This document shows, one piece after another, positions 52,785 through 62,490 of a DNA stretch of 64,000 nucleotides (positions are counted from its first letter, which is position 1; the number at the start of each line of letters is the position of its first letter). The stretch is taken from positions 8,618,001 to 8,682,000 of the forward strand of contig NZ_CP186274.1 in NCBI RefSeq assembly GCF_049331405.1. The letters are read 5' to 3'. The DNA comes from PoT sp049331405 (GTDB taxonomy: Bacteria; Planctomycetota; Planctomycetia; Isosphaerales; Isosphaeraceae). Position numbers and translations under genes: made by a program. The notes under the pieces are model-generated. The model did not search any database, was not told the DNA's origin, and saw only the letters and a program-made list of their open reading frames with translations.

Positions 52785-52983
52785 TCGTCTTCCCCGAGAC
52801 CGCCGGGGGCAGCTTCACGCCCTTGCTATTCTTCTTCATGTTTTCGATCATCTGCTTCTTCATATCTTCGAACGGCGTCATGTCCGTCGGCTTCATCTCC
52901 GTCGTGCCTTCGGAACTCCCCCCGCAGGCGCTCAGCGCCGTGGTGAGGATGGCGCCAAAGAGCACGTAAACCAGGCGTCGCAT
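52768..52983 (-). CDS. Small Lys/Met-rich lipoprotein
   Basis: 71 residues. Lipobox LTTALSAC with Cys about residue 20, then GGSSEGTTEMKPTDMTPFEDMKKQMIENMKKNS as an amphipathic Met/Lys-rich helix, and a VSGKTNAKGK tail. GAGGGAG is 9-15 nt before ATG 52983. No known domain. The set DUF1559 - lipoprotein - TPR - FG-GAP forms one row on the minus strand, and the overlap with the TPR start indicates a real operon. Confidence 0.85.
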   Translation of the reverse strand: MRRLVYVLFGAILTTALSACGGSSEGTTEMKPTDMTPFEDMKKQMIENMKKNSKGVKLPPAVSGKTNAKGK

Positions 52984-53150
52984 CGGTTGGAATCTCCCTC
53001 GATTAGAAGTCGGTCGCCGTGGGACGAGAGAGGACCCCGCCATCGTCGGACGGGGTCGCTCGGGCAGACTCCCCCGGCAGGGCAGGCCGCCGCTTGGGCA
53101 TCGTCGGGGCGGGAGCCCGTCCTGCCTCCCATCAAGATCGACCGAAGGAA

Positions 53151-54266
53151 TTAGAAGGCGTCGCTGCTGACGATTTCGCCGCCATTTCGGCTCCCGATCG
53201 CCCACCAGGCCTGGAGGTTGACCGAGTCCTTGACGAATTTGACCGAGCCGTCGGCGAAACCGATGTTCACGCCGCCGGGGTGGTTGCTGCTGGGGGGCAT
53301 GGCGTCGGGGAAGGCGCCATAGCCGCCGGTGTTGCCGTCGGTCGTCGAGTGGCAGCCGGTCGAGTTCGGGGTCATGTAGTGGTTATAAGAATCCCACATC
53401 AGGCACGAACCCGGGTTGCCCCCGATCCAGATGTTGCCGTTGGGAGGCACCAGGGTGCCGAAGCCTGGGGTCGAGCCGGGCAGGGCCTTGCACGCGTTGA
53501 CGAGGGCCAACGCCGACGCGCCTCCGGCCGGGCCCTGGTCCTGAGGCGCCGCGAGGCCCGTCGGGAACAGGTAGGTCGACCTCCGCTTCGTGGTGGCGAT
53601 CGTGACCTTGTCGGCGCCGAGGCCGGAGCCGATCAACGACTCGCTGAACATGGCCGTGTTCGACGTCCCATCGATGACCGATGCGATTCCGAAAGTACCG
53701 CAATTCCCGTTGGTATAGACGCCGTTGAGGCCGAGGTTGTCCTGCATCAGCGGGACGAAGATGCCGCTCCAGGCCATGAACGGGGACGGGCCGCCGACGT
53801 TGGCCATGTAGCTCTTGCGGGTGCCCGGGCCCATCGCGGGGTTGGTGATGTTCTCGGAGGGGCAGAGCACCACCGAGATTTGCGTCCGCAAGACCGTCGT
53901 GTTGGCCGGGTCATTCCCCGCGCCCTGGAATCCCGTCGCCCAAGTCCAGTTCAGTGAGTTGTAGAGGGGCTGCTGTTCGAGCTGGGCCAGCAGCGACGCC
54001 GTCCAGTCGAGCGGCCAGGGATCGAAGTAGGGCGTGCCCCACACGTACGGGTTCGCGCCGTTCTGCACCAGCGGCGGGAACGCGTTCTGCTGCGAGTGAT
54101 AGTTGTGGATGGCCAGTCCCAGTTGCTTCAGGTTGTTGACGCACTGGGCCCGCCTGGCCGCTTCTCGCGCCGCCTGCACCGCCGGCAGGAGCAACGCGAT
54201 CAAGACGGCGATGATCGCTATGACGACGAGCAACTCAATTAGGGTAAATCCCCTACGTTTGGGCAT
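53151..54266 (-). CDS. DUF1559 protein with prepilin-type N-terminus
   Basis: 371 residues. RRGFTLIELLVVIAIIAVLIALLLP, then QAAREAARRAQCVNNLKQLGLAIHNYH. The middle has VLCPSENITNP, the conserved CPSE region, and DGTSNTAMFSE. The end has HPGGVNIGFADGSVKFVKDSVN and GGEIVSSDAF. Start ATG 54266, with GGAGG 7 nt upstream. Gene heads the row leading to the FG-GAP protein; 167 nt separate it from the lipoprotein, where no terminator was found. Confidence 0.93.
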   Translation of the reverse strand: MPKRRGFTLIELLVVIAIIAVLIALLLPAVQAAREAARRAQCVNNLKQLGLAIHNYHSQQNAFPPLVQNGANPYVWGTPYFDPWPLDWTASLLAQLEQQPLYNSLNWTWATGFQGAGNDPANTTVLRTQISVVLCPSENITNPAMGPGTRKSYMANVGGPSPFMAWSGIFVPLMQDNLGLNGVYTNGNCGTFGIASVIDGTSNTAMFSESLIGSGLGADKVTIATTKRRSTYLFPTGLAAPQDQGPAGGASALALVNACKALPGSTPGFGTLVPPNGNIWIGGNPGSCLMWDSYNHYMTPNSTGCHSTTDGNTGGYGAFPDAMPPSSNHPGGVNIGFADGSVKFVKDSVNLQAWWAIGSRNGGEIVSSDAF

Positions 54267-54659
54267 GACACAGCCTCCGGATGATGCCACCGTACACGAC
54301 CGATCAAAGCTATTGATGGGGAAGTCTATGATTTAGAGTGCCGCGCGATGCCCAGGATGACAATAAGAAAATGGTCGCCAAACAATATTTTTTATCTACT
54401 AACGTTGTTATACAATGAATCATTTCGTAGTACGTATTTCTTACTCCATGCAGTGCAATGGAGTAACACAATTTCCACACAATCGCGACACTGCACCCAA
54501 TCAATCGAGGATGACCGCGAGTTACCGCGCCAGACGAAGACGAACAAACCCTAAAAAAACAGTACTACATCTCTCGTTATTAGATTTCTGAATCTTGCGC
54601 CTGAAAACATGAGGTCCAGGGACAACCGTGAGAGGAAGAGGATTGCGGGCAGGAAGGGT
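54267..54659. other. AT-rich non-coding region upstream of the DUF1559 row
   Basis: About 390 bp, of which 54340-54620 is strikingly AT-rich for this genome, with runs such as AATATTTTTTATCTAC and CCCTAAAAAAACAG. Short frames on both strands (for example 54310-54504 minus) look like chance readings. On the minus strand TTGTAT and TAAAAA-type boxes occur, consistent with a strong promoter or UP-element. No RNA gene was recognised. Confidence 0.55.
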
Positions 54660-57119
54660 TCAATCCTTCGGCGGGCGGAGGGAGTAGAGCGAGCCGATGA
54701 GCCATAGCCCCAGGGCGAGGAGCGTCACCGAGTGGCCTAGACGCCAGCCCGGGGCTTCGTATTGCAGGTTGATGACATGCGAACCCGATTTGTCAATCGG
54801 GATGACGCGCTGGGCGTGATTACCCCGGAGGATGTCCGCCGGCCGGTCATCCACGCGGGCCGTCCATCCGGGCATCCAGGTATCGGCGATCACAAGGAGC
54901 CCGGGCGCCTGTGTCTCCACGCGGATCTCGAGGTCGTCCGGAGACTTCTCGACGAAGCGAGCCGGCGTGAACGGCTGCCGAGGCCCGCGGCCGTCGAGCG
55001 GGTCGGCGGTCATCATCACGGCCTGGCGGGGGTCGGTGAACCGGCCTTGCGACAGGGCAACGCCGGCTCCCTCGCGGATCACTTCGGCACGAGGGACGAC
55101 GTAGGCACGAGGCATCGCCGAGGGGTTGCGGTGGATGGCGTAGGTCGAACCGTTCCAGATCCCTCTCGATATCAAGGGCCAGGCCGGGTCGAGCTCGACG
55201 TGGTCGGAGACGAGGAATGCCACGCAGAGCCGGTCGAGCACGGCCTGGCGGACGTGCCGGAAGAACTCGGCCGTGGCCGCGCTCATCGGCTCCCGAGGGT
55301 CCGGAGGGGGTAAGACGTACAGTAACGCATAGAGGCTCTCGTAAAGATCCGCGGCGTGCTGGATCTGGAATGAATCATTGATGTTGATCTTTTCGAAACC
55401 ATGGGCGACGGCCCGGAGGTCCGAGTACATCGTATCTCTGGCCCGGATCCGGAAGGGTCCGTCCAGCCCGCGGGAGGCCTCGGCGAGATTCGTGCTGACC
55501 GGGTCATCCCCCATGAATGTGGCGGCGGGAGTCACCCTCGCCATCGCATTCGCGTGGATCGTCAGCTCGACGAGCGCGAGGCCGACGAGGGACGCGACCG
55601 CCATCCGACGACGACTTTCGATCTTGAGCCCCATGGCGACGATCGTCAGCGTCCCGCCAAGCGAGAGCCAGAAGGCCCCGCTCCTCAGTACCTGGATCGC
55701 GGCGAAGGGCATGATGTCGAGGTCGAGCATCGAGTGATGGACCCGCACAGGCTTCGCGGCGGGGTCATACGGAGCGTTGGACCGCCAGACCGCGCGGACG
55801 GCATGATCCGACGCGGCGAAGAATGTCATGAGGACGAGCCCCGCGACCAGCCAGATCGCGATCTTCCGCCCTCGCGCGAAGAGGAGCAGCCAGACGCCTC
55901 GCTCCCCCATGCGTCGCATCAAGGCATCGACACCCAGCCCCGCCAAAACTGCCCCGCCCAGGCTCGCCAGGAAGAGGGAACGCGAGGGGACCCGGAACCG
56001 GTTCATCCCCGGCACCAGCTCGTAGAGGATCGCGAAGAGGCCGAAGTATTTCCCGGCGGCGAAGAGGGTCGTCCCCCCCACGAGCAGGAGCCAGCCTCGA
56101 ACCAGGCGCCGGTTCGGATGAACGGCCACGGCGACAACGGCGAGGGTCAGCGGGACGAGCCCGATCGAAAAGAGCGACTCCCAGAGGTTGTCGTGCCCGA
56201 AGTAGTTGGCCGCGTTCCCCAGCGCTCCCGGCCCGAGCAACTGGAAGAGGTTCAGCGGGTGGAGCTGGTAATGGTTGAGCCGCCCCAGGCCGATGCGGCT
56301 GCCGCGGAGCGTCCAGCGCTGGGCGAGGATGTCGGGCACGAGCTCGATCGCCACGAGCCCGACCATGAGGCTCAGCATGACGACCCAGGTCGTCCCGATC
56401 CGGATCGCTCCGGCCGGCTGCTTCGCCCGGAAGGCGGCGACGACATCCGCCAGACCCCAGACGCCCAGCACGAAGACGAGGTAATACCACTCCTGGGGAT
56501 GCCCGGCCAGGAAGCAGAGGGCGAGGATCAGCGGGAGCGTCCAGAGCCAGGCTCGATGCCCCGAACGGCCTCGCGCAAAGGCGAGGAACGCCCACGGATA
56601 CCAGCAGACCGCCCAGATATGCGGATAGTGCCCCTCGAAGGTATGCGCCAGCACGTAGGGCGAGGCGGCGAAGCATCCCGCGGCCATCGTCGACGCCAGG
56701 ACTCCCGCTCCAAACGACCGCACGAGGAGATAGGTCCCCAGGCCCGCCCAGAGCAGGTGGGCGACGGTGAGCCATCCCAGCGAGGCCGGTGAGCGTGCCC
56801 AGATCGCGACCCAGAACGGCGGGTAGAAGAGGCCCGCCTGGGGATTGCCGATGAGGGGACGCCCGGCGAATCCGGACGAATCCCAGTGCGGTAGCCGCCC
56901 CAGGCGATTCACCTGGTCGGAGATCCGGATGTAATGCGGCAGGAAGAGGAAGATCAGATCGTTGCCCGGCGGCCTGACGTCGCGCGAGGCGTAGTCGATG
57001 CTGGACCGCTCGCCGTCGGCGAGCAGCCAGCGCGGATGGGCGACCAACGGCGAGAAGCAACCGAGCAAGAGCGCGAACAGGGTCGGGACAACGACCAGGA
57101 GTCCACGCGCGCGTCGCAT
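54660..57119 (-). CDS. YfhO-like / multi-helix membrane protein
   Basis: 819 residues with about 13 membrane segments in the first two thirds and a soluble C-terminal domain, then a last helix (LGHSVTLLALGLWLIGSLYSL). FAGRPLIGNPQAGLFYPPFW with WDSSGFAGRP is the YfhO hallmark, recalling a lipid-linked sugar transferase of the GT-C fold. The C-terminal APGLLVIADTWMPGWTARVDD also fits. Start ATG 57119 overlaps the stop of the upstream glycosyltransferase as TAATG, which decides it against a GTG at 57137. Confidence 0.85.
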   Translation of the reverse strand: MRRARGLLVVVPTLFALLLGCFSPLVAHPRWLLADGERSSIDYASRDVRPPGNDLIFLFLPHYIRISDQVNRLGRLPHWDSSGFAGRPLIGNPQAGLFYPPFWVAIWARSPASLGWLTVAHLLWAGLGTYLLVRSFGAGVLASTMAAGCFAASPYVLAHTFEGHYPHIWAVCWYPWAFLAFARGRSGHRAWLWTLPLILALCFLAGHPQEWYYLVFVLGVWGLADVVAAFRAKQPAGAIRIGTTWVVMLSLMVGLVAIELVPDILAQRWTLRGSRIGLGRLNHYQLHPLNLFQLLGPGALGNAANYFGHDNLWESLFSIGLVPLTLAVVAVAVHPNRRLVRGWLLLVGGTTLFAAGKYFGLFAILYELVPGMNRFRVPSRSLFLASLGGAVLAGLGVDALMRRMGERGVWLLLFARGRKIAIWLVAGLVLMTFFAASDHAVRAVWRSNAPYDPAAKPVRVHHSMLDLDIMPFAAIQVLRSGAFWLSLGGTLTIVAMGLKIESRRRMAVASLVGLALVELTIHANAMARVTPAATFMGDDPVSTNLAEASRGLDGPFRIRARDTMYSDLRAVAHGFEKININDSFQIQHAADLYESLYALLYVLPPPDPREPMSAATAEFFRHVRQAVLDRLCVAFLVSDHVELDPAWPLISRGIWNGSTYAIHRNPSAMPRAYVVPRAEVIREGAGVALSQGRFTDPRQAVMMTADPLDGRGPRQPFTPARFVEKSPDDLEIRVETQAPGLLVIADTWMPGWTARVDDRPADILRGNHAQRVIPIDKSGSHVINLQYEAPGWRLGHSVTLLALGLWLIGSLYSLRPPKD

Positions 57120-58417
57120 TAGTTGCGAGAACTCCACTCGCCCCGGCTCGCCCTCAGCGCCTCGCCGACGCTCGAACGGGCGCCGTGGGGCGTCCTACCG
57201 GCCTTCGAGGCTCGAATGCCGTCGATGATCGAGAAGTAGCGGTCGATGTGGGCGGATTCGGACCAGACCCCCGCGCGTTGTGCGAAGCCGCGGTCGGCCA
57301 GTTCTTCGCGGAGGTCCTCGTCGTGGACGATCCGCCGGAGAGCGACGAGCATCTCGGCGTCGGTCGAGTACCCGAGCCCGCCGCCGCTCATCACGCCGGT
57401 CTCCTCAAGGGCCCCGCCGCCGGTGTCGACGACCACGGGGGTCCGCACCGCAAAGGCCTCGAGCACGACGTAGCCGAAGGTCTCGGGGAACAGCGACGGC
57501 ACGACCACGGCCTTCGCCCCGTGGAAGAGCCGAGCAAGCCCCTCGCCGCCGAGCAAGCCCTCGAACTTGACGTTGGGGAGCCCCTCGGCCAGTTGACGAA
57601 GCTCGGCCTCGTACGGGCCGGTGCCTGCGATCCGGAGGTCGACCTCGGGGAGATAGCGCATCATCGGGATCAGGCGCTGGAATCCCTTCATACGGACGAG
57701 CCGACCGGCGGCCGCGAGATAGGGCCGGGCCGTCGCCTCGACGTCCTCATCCTCGATCCCCGCCGACCAGTCGTCGGGCAAGAAGTAAGGGAGATGGAGC
57801 AGGGGGGCCTCGATGCCCCGCGTGCGGTGTTCCTCCAGCGTGTGCTGGCTGGGGAAGATCAGGGCATCGAGTTGGCTCAGGCCTCGCTCGATGGCCCCGG
57901 TATGTCGCCAGACCTGCGGGGGACGCTTGCCCGCCACGCTGCAGCGCAGGCATTCGGGACCGTCGCAGGCCTTCTTCCCGTACTTCCAGAGAAGGTGCAT
58001 CGGGCAGATGAGCCAGTGCTCATGCGCCGTCATGATTCGGGTGGCATTCTTGCCGAATTCCAGGACCGACGGACCTCCGACGAGCGAGATGTTGTGGAAG
58101 TGAACGACGTCGGTGTCCACCGCGTCGAGTTGCTCTCGCAAGGCGGCCGCCTTGAAGACCGGCTTGCCCGTGATCTGAGTCGCCAGCGGCGATAGGATTC
58201 CCACCCCGCTCTCGAGTTTATGAATATGCAGCCCGGGGGGAGGCGTATAAGGCCGGAGCGGATGGTTGCCACGGACGGCGTTGAAGGCATCGGCGCAGTG
58301 GAAGACATGGACTTCATGGCCACGCCGGCAGAGGGCGCGTGAGAGGCGATCCACGTAGGCGGCGTCTCCCCCGAAGCTGTGAGCGCCGAAGAAGGTGGTG
58401 ACCATGCAGAATTTCAA
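57119..58417 (-). CDS. Glycosyltransferase family 4
   Basis: 432 residues, GT-B fold. MKFCMVTTFFGAHSFGGDAAYVDRLS opens the acceptor domain; the donor domain has YLAAAGRLVRMKGFQRLIPMM and the EX7E motif in PETFGYVVLEAFAVRTPVVV. A Cys cluster (CPMHLLWKYGKKACDGPECLRCS) about residue 140 is typical of one GT4 branch that carries a small metal-binding-like insert. The start is a TTG at 58417, supported by GGGAGG 7-12 nt upstream; ATG 58405 is the alternative. It is followed by the YfhO-like gene with a TAATG overlap. Confidence 0.9.
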   Translation of the reverse strand: MKFCMVTTFFGAHSFGGDAAYVDRLSRALCRRGHEVHVFHCADAFNAVRGNHPLRPYTPPPGLHIHKLESGVGILSPLATQITGKPVFKAAALREQLDAVDTDVVHFHNISLVGGPSVLEFGKNATRIMTAHEHWLICPMHLLWKYGKKACDGPECLRCSVAGKRPPQVWRHTGAIERGLSQLDALIFPSQHTLEEHRTRGIEAPLLHLPYFLPDDWSAGIEDEDVEATARPYLAAAGRLVRMKGFQRLIPMMRYLPEVDLRIAGTGPYEAELRQLAEGLPNVKFEGLLGGEGLARLFHGAKAVVVPSLFPETFGYVVLEAFAVRTPVVVDTGGGALEETGVMSGGGLGYSTDAEMLVALRRIVHDEDLREELADRGFAQRAGVWSESAHIDRYFSIIDGIRASKAGRTPHGARSSVGEALRASRGEWSSRN

Positions 58418-58597
58418 CAGAAACCTCCCTGTCTCGAATCGCCGCGGCCCGAATGTTCTTTCCGAGCCAACGACCCAACGCCCATGTCCCGGTCATCCCT
58501 AACCAGGGACTCGCGCGTCACCGATGTATCCTCCATCGGCAAATCCCGCCTCACCCGTTCAATTCCTGCAACCCGCAAATCCAATTCGGCTTTCACC

Positions 58598-60139
58598 TCA
58601 ATGAGCATTCGCGACGCAGGCGACAACCGGCTCCGTCGCCGGCTTCTTCCGCCTCGATCGGATCGCCTGGAGGTCCTCCCAGCGGAGCCCCCCCATGAGG
58701 ATCAGCGACCCGACGTACGTGGCCCCGCCCCCGGCCACCGCCAGAAGGACGTGCCACTGAACCAGATACAGGCAAACCGGGACCATCACGATCGACGACG
58801 CCAGAGGCAAGCCGATGTGATGATGCCAGGCCGGCTGGCGCCCTGCGCGAGCCAAGAGAGAGTACCCGGCGATCGCCAGGGACAAACCGATGATCAGGAT
58901 CCCGATCGAGGCCCCCGGCAACCCATAGGCCGATCGCAGCAGCGCCACCAACGGCCCAGCCACCACCGCACCCGCGAGGAGCAGGCGGACCCCGACACCT
59001 TCGAGGTTCACGGCGATTAGGGTGCTCTGATAGAGGAAGGCCAGCGTCAGCAGCGGGGCTCGCCAGATCCCAAGCGCGAAGATCAGCCCCGACCCCTGAT
59101 ACTCATTCGAGAGCAGGAGCCGGATGATCGGCTCGGCCAGGACCGACCCGCCCACGGCGATCGGGATCAGGCCGAGCATGACGACACGGACCATCGTGTC
59201 GAGCGTCTCACGCCCCGCCTTCGCCGTCTGACGCCACGACCGGGCCAGGGTGGGGAAGGCTACCTGCTGGAAGATGAATCCGAAGGTTGAGATCGCCGTG
59301 ATCATTCGGTGTGGCGCACCATAGCGGCCCACATCGGCCCACTGGCTCATCAGGCAAACCACGACGAGGTCGGCCGAACCCAGGATCGTCTGGGCGATCT
59401 GGATCAGGCAGACCGATCGGCCTCGCCTCGCGAAGACGCGGAGGAACCTGATCCCGAAGACCGGGCGCGGGATGCCGTACTGCCTCGAATACGTGATCCA
59501 GACCAGCGTGATGCCGCAGAGCTCCCCCGCGGCCAGCCAGGCCGGGACCTGCACGATCCGGCTCGCATCCGTGACGCAGTACCAGACCCCGCAGGCATAG
59601 ACGAGGGTCCGTATGCAGAGCGAGACGGCGACCAGGCCCATCCGCTCCGTCCCCCGGAAGACGAAGTCGAGCCCGAACGCCGTCGTCAGCAAAAGGAGCC
59701 CATAGAGGATCAGGATCGCGCGATCGGCGGCCGTGGAGAGGGTCAAAGCCCCCATCGTCACCAACCCGACGAACAGGGCCAGGGAGAGCGTCCCCTTGAT
59801 CGCCAGCACATGATTCACCAACGGGCGAATCAGGCGAGGGTGCCTGGCCAGCTCACGCGAGATGATGACCTCGAAGGCATCCCTCACGAGCAGCACGAGC
59901 CAGAAGACGATATTGAAGGCGAACTCGATCCGCCCATATCCCGAAAGCCCCAGACGCCTGGCCAGCGAGAGCGTCACGCCCACGGAGGTCGCGCGGCAGA
60001 CGATCTCGGCGAGGCTGAGGAAGGCGAAATTCGAGGCGATGCGCCTGGGGACCGGATCCTTGCGCACGACGGGGGAGGGGCGGACCGATTTCGGGCGCTG
60101 GCGAGTGAGGCTCGGAGAAGGTGGCGTGGTGATGGCCAT
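58598..60139 (-). CDS. Wzx-like flippase / polysaccharide biosynthesis membrane protein
   Basis: 513 residues with about 14 hydrophobic helices after a basic, Pro-rich N-terminus. RIASNFAFLSLAEIVCRATSVGVTLSLARRLGLSGYGRIEFAFN opens as Wzx/RfbX-type proteins do, with AFEVIISRELARHP following. The protein probably flips lipid-linked glycan units across the inner membrane. ATG 60139 has GGGAAG 13-18 nt upstream; a longer frame to 60247 is polar. With the GT4 and YfhO-like genes downstream (180-nt gap) it makes a small surface-glycan set. Confidence 0.85.
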   Translation of the reverse strand: MAITTPPSPSLTRQRPKSVRPSPVVRKDPVPRRIASNFAFLSLAEIVCRATSVGVTLSLARRLGLSGYGRIEFAFNIVFWLVLLVRDAFEVIISRELARHPRLIRPLVNHVLAIKGTLSLALFVGLVTMGALTLSTAADRAILILYGLLLLTTAFGLDFVFRGTERMGLVAVSLCIRTLVYACGVWYCVTDASRIVQVPAWLAAGELCGITLVWITYSRQYGIPRPVFGIRFLRVFARRGRSVCLIQIAQTILGSADLVVVCLMSQWADVGRYGAPHRMITAISTFGFIFQQVAFPTLARSWRQTAKAGRETLDTMVRVVMLGLIPIAVGGSVLAEPIIRLLLSNEYQGSGLIFALGIWRAPLLTLAFLYQSTLIAVNLEGVGVRLLLAGAVVAGPLVALLRSAYGLPGASIGILIIGLSLAIAGYSLLARAGRQPAWHHHIGLPLASSIVMVPVCLYLVQWHVLLAVAGGGATYVGSLILMGGLRWEDLQAIRSRRKKPATEPVVACVANAH

Positions 60140-60471
60140 GCGTGGTCGCACTTCCCTGTGAATCAAGCGGTGTACATCCACTCCGCCCGATTTGACCACC
60201 CTCTTCTCGCGGATTCGCGGCTCGACATTCCTATGTCTCGAGCTCACAAACCAGGCGAGGCATGACTCCGTCAGCGAGGGTGCTTAGTTCAATCCTGGCC
60301 AGCGAGGTCGCCGGGGGGGATGCGATCGGAGAGCCATCCTGGCGTCCCAGGCTAGGCCTCGGACGTGAGAGCTTGGCGCGACCGCATCCTAGGGACCATA
60401 CCCCGCACTGTCAATCCGAAGTTGCATCGGCAACCTCAGTCCCCGCCCTTGAACCCGGGCACCCGAATCCT
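60140..60471. other. Non-coding stretch before the flippase gene
   Basis: 332 bp between the SIMPL gene stop and the flippase start on the same strand. No reading frame or clear hairpin with a T run was seen; a promoter for the glycan set is expected. Confidence 0.5.
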
Positions 60472-61227
60472 CTATTTTGCCTCCTTGATGCGATACGTGA
60501 TCCGGACGTTCACTCGCAGCTCTTGCTCGCCCGCCGCCACCGGGGCAGCAGGCGCCGCCATCATTCGCATTTCCCCGCCGAAGAAGCGTGGAGGCTGAGG
60601 GCCGCTCTCGCCGTCGACCTCGATCTTCAAGGGGCTCCCCAGGACGACCCCCGCCTCGCCCGCCACCTGTTCCGCTTTGCGCTTGGCATCGGCGACGGCC
60701 TCCTTGCGGGCCGAGTCGAGCAGCTTCTCCGGGTTGTCGACCCGGAAGCTGATGCCATAGAGCTGATTAGCCCCCGACCGGATCAGCATGTCGAGCAACG
60801 ACCCCAGCTTGTCGACCTTCCTCGCCGTGATCGTGACGGTGTTGCTGACCCGGTACCCGATCAGCCGAGGGATGAACTCCTCCCCCTCACGCTGACCCGC
60901 GACGCGACCCGAGGGCTGCGAGTAGCGAGGGTTGACCTGGATCTGCGTCGTCTGAATGTCCTTGGCCGCAATCCCTTGTTCCTTGAGCCGATCCATGACC
61001 TTGGCCATGAGGGTCGAGTTGTCGGCGAGGGCCTTCTCGGCCGTCGTGCCGTCGACGATCACCCCGGCCGAGACCTCGGCGACATCCGGGACGGCGAAAA
61101 TCTTGCCGGTCCCGCTGACCGAGATGGACGGAAGCTCATGGACGTGAGCCTCATCCTCCGCCCTCGCCAGGACCGTGCATCCGAGCACCGACCCGAGCAC
61201 CACCAAGCGAATCCATCGTCCCGGCAT
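60472..61227 (-). CDS. SIMPL-domain (DUF541) periplasmic protein
   Basis: 251 residues. A signal peptide (RLVVLGSVLGCTVLARA) is followed by the DUF541 pattern: SISVSGTGKIFAVPDVAEVSAGV, IAAKDIQTTQIQVNPRYS, GYRVSNTVTITARKVDKLGSLLD and ARKEAVADAKRKAEQVAGEAGVVLG. Family members form oligomeric periplasmic or outer-membrane associated proteins linked to oxidative stress; function otherwise unknown. A Gly/Met-rich stretch with FFGGEMRMMAAPAAPV is typical. AAGGAGAG is 6-13 nt before ATG 61227. Confidence 0.93.
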   Translation of the reverse strand: MPGRWIRLVVLGSVLGCTVLARAEDEAHVHELPSISVSGTGKIFAVPDVAEVSAGVIVDGTTAEKALADNSTLMAKVMDRLKEQGIAAKDIQTTQIQVNPRYSQPSGRVAGQREGEEFIPRLIGYRVSNTVTITARKVDKLGSLLDMLIRSGANQLYGISFRVDNPEKLLDSARKEAVADAKRKAEQVAGEAGVVLGSPLKIEVDGESGPQPPRFFGGEMRMMAAPAAPVAAGEQELRVNVRITYRIKEAK

Positions 61228-61282
61228 GAGTTCTCTCCTTCGAAGTGTCGTCTGGGGGAGTGGCGAACCGCCGACAATCCGT

Positions 61283-62380
61283 TCAACTCGCGCTCGCGGC
61301 CTGGCGGAGTCGTCGCACCCGGTCGAGCGCGACGGCCGCGATGATGATCGCGCCGATGATGATGTCCTGGCTCTCGTTGGGCAAACCCGCGTGGACGCAC
61401 CCGTTATTGAGCACGGACATGATCAGGCACCCGATCAAGGTCCCGAGCACCGTCCCTTCGCCGCCGCTGAGGCTCCCGCCGCCGATGACCACCGCGGCGA
61501 TCACCTTGAGCTCGAGCCCGTCGGCCGTCGTGGGGTCGCCGGTTCCCACCAGATAGAGGAACTGCATCGCCCCCGCGAGCCCGACCGCCAGACCGGCCAG
61601 CGTATAAACGATCAGCTTGATCCCCGATACGTTGATGCCGCAGAGCCTCGCGGTGGGCTCGCTCGAACCGACCGCATAGATATAACGGCCGATGAGCCCA
61701 TATCTGAGGACCAGAGCCAAAATGACGCTCAGGATCAGGAGCAGCCAGACGCCGGGAGCCACGAGCAGCCAGCTCGGCTCCGGCTCCGTCGCGAGGATCC
61801 GCTCGAACCACCAGGGCTTCGAGTCCGCCGGGATATAGATGGACGTGCTCGACGCCAGCCACTTGGCGAGCCCTCGATAAATCTTGAGGCTCCCCAGCGT
61901 GATGATGAACGGGACCACGCCCAGTCGCGTGATGAACGCCCCGTTCGCGAACCCGCAGAGCCCGCCGACCAGGATCCCTCCTATTAATGCGACGGCCAGG
62001 TTCGTCTTGAGGTCGAAGAGGTGGATCGAGCCTGACCGGAACGGATTCGGGAGGTCGATCGACGTCCCCCGCACCATCAGGGCGACGACCACCGTCACAA
62101 GCGCGACGACGGAGCCCACCGAGAGGTCGATCCCCCCGGCGATCATGATGATCGTCATGCCCAGGGCCGCGATGCCGACGATGACCGTCTGGACCCCGAT
62201 CATCCTCCAGTTATAGACGGTGAGGAACGTGCCGGAATCTCGCGTGAGGAACGCGAACAGGAACGTAATCAAGACGAGCCCGAGGAACGGCCCCAGGGCC
62301 GTCAGGATCCATCCCAGCGTCCCCTTGATCGCCGAGCGCCCCGCGGCGGACCCGCTCGCCCCTTGAATCCCATCGCTCAC
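61283..62380 (-). CDS. Sugar ABC transporter permease (RbsC/AraH family)
   Basis: 365 residues and about ten membrane helices. The family core includes GIAALGMTIIMIAGGIDLSVGSVVAL, FANGAFITRLGVVPFIITLGSL, YAVGSSEPTARLCGINV and AAVVIGGGSLSGGEGTVLGTLIGCLIMSVLNNGCV, all BPD_transp_2 hallmarks. The start is a GTG at 62380 with GGGGGAG 6-12 nt upstream. It extends the usual length by a loop of about 45 residues around SIYIPADSKPWWFERIL. It is 110 nt behind its ATPase. Confidence 0.95.
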   Translation of the reverse strand: MSDGIQGASGSAAGRSAIKGTLGWILTALGPFLGLVLITFLFAFLTRDSGTFLTVYNWRMIGVQTVIVGIAALGMTIIMIAGGIDLSVGSVVALVTVVVALMVRGTSIDLPNPFRSGSIHLFDLKTNLAVALIGGILVGGLCGFANGAFITRLGVVPFIITLGSLKIYRGLAKWLASSTSIYIPADSKPWWFERILATEPEPSWLLVAPGVWLLLILSVILALVLRYGLIGRYIYAVGSSEPTARLCGINVSGIKLIVYTLAGLAVGLAGAMQFLYLVGTGDPTTADGLELKVIAAVVIGGGSLSGGEGTVLGTLIGCLIMSVLNNGCVHAGLPNESQDIIIGAIIIAAVALDRVRRLRQAASAS

Positions 62381-62490
62381 GATGCGCTCCCCCGGAAAAA
62401 CGCGGCGCGGTCCGTGTTCTCACCCGATCCGGCAGCCTGGCGATTACATCTCTAGAGTAAGATCCGCCACATTTCGAGCGTAAGCCAACC

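Noticed and set aside
54310..54554. Short frames on both strands in the AT-rich island
   Set aside because: No ribosome site, no hydrophobic or domain pattern, and amino-acid composition unlike the rest of the genome; likely chance.
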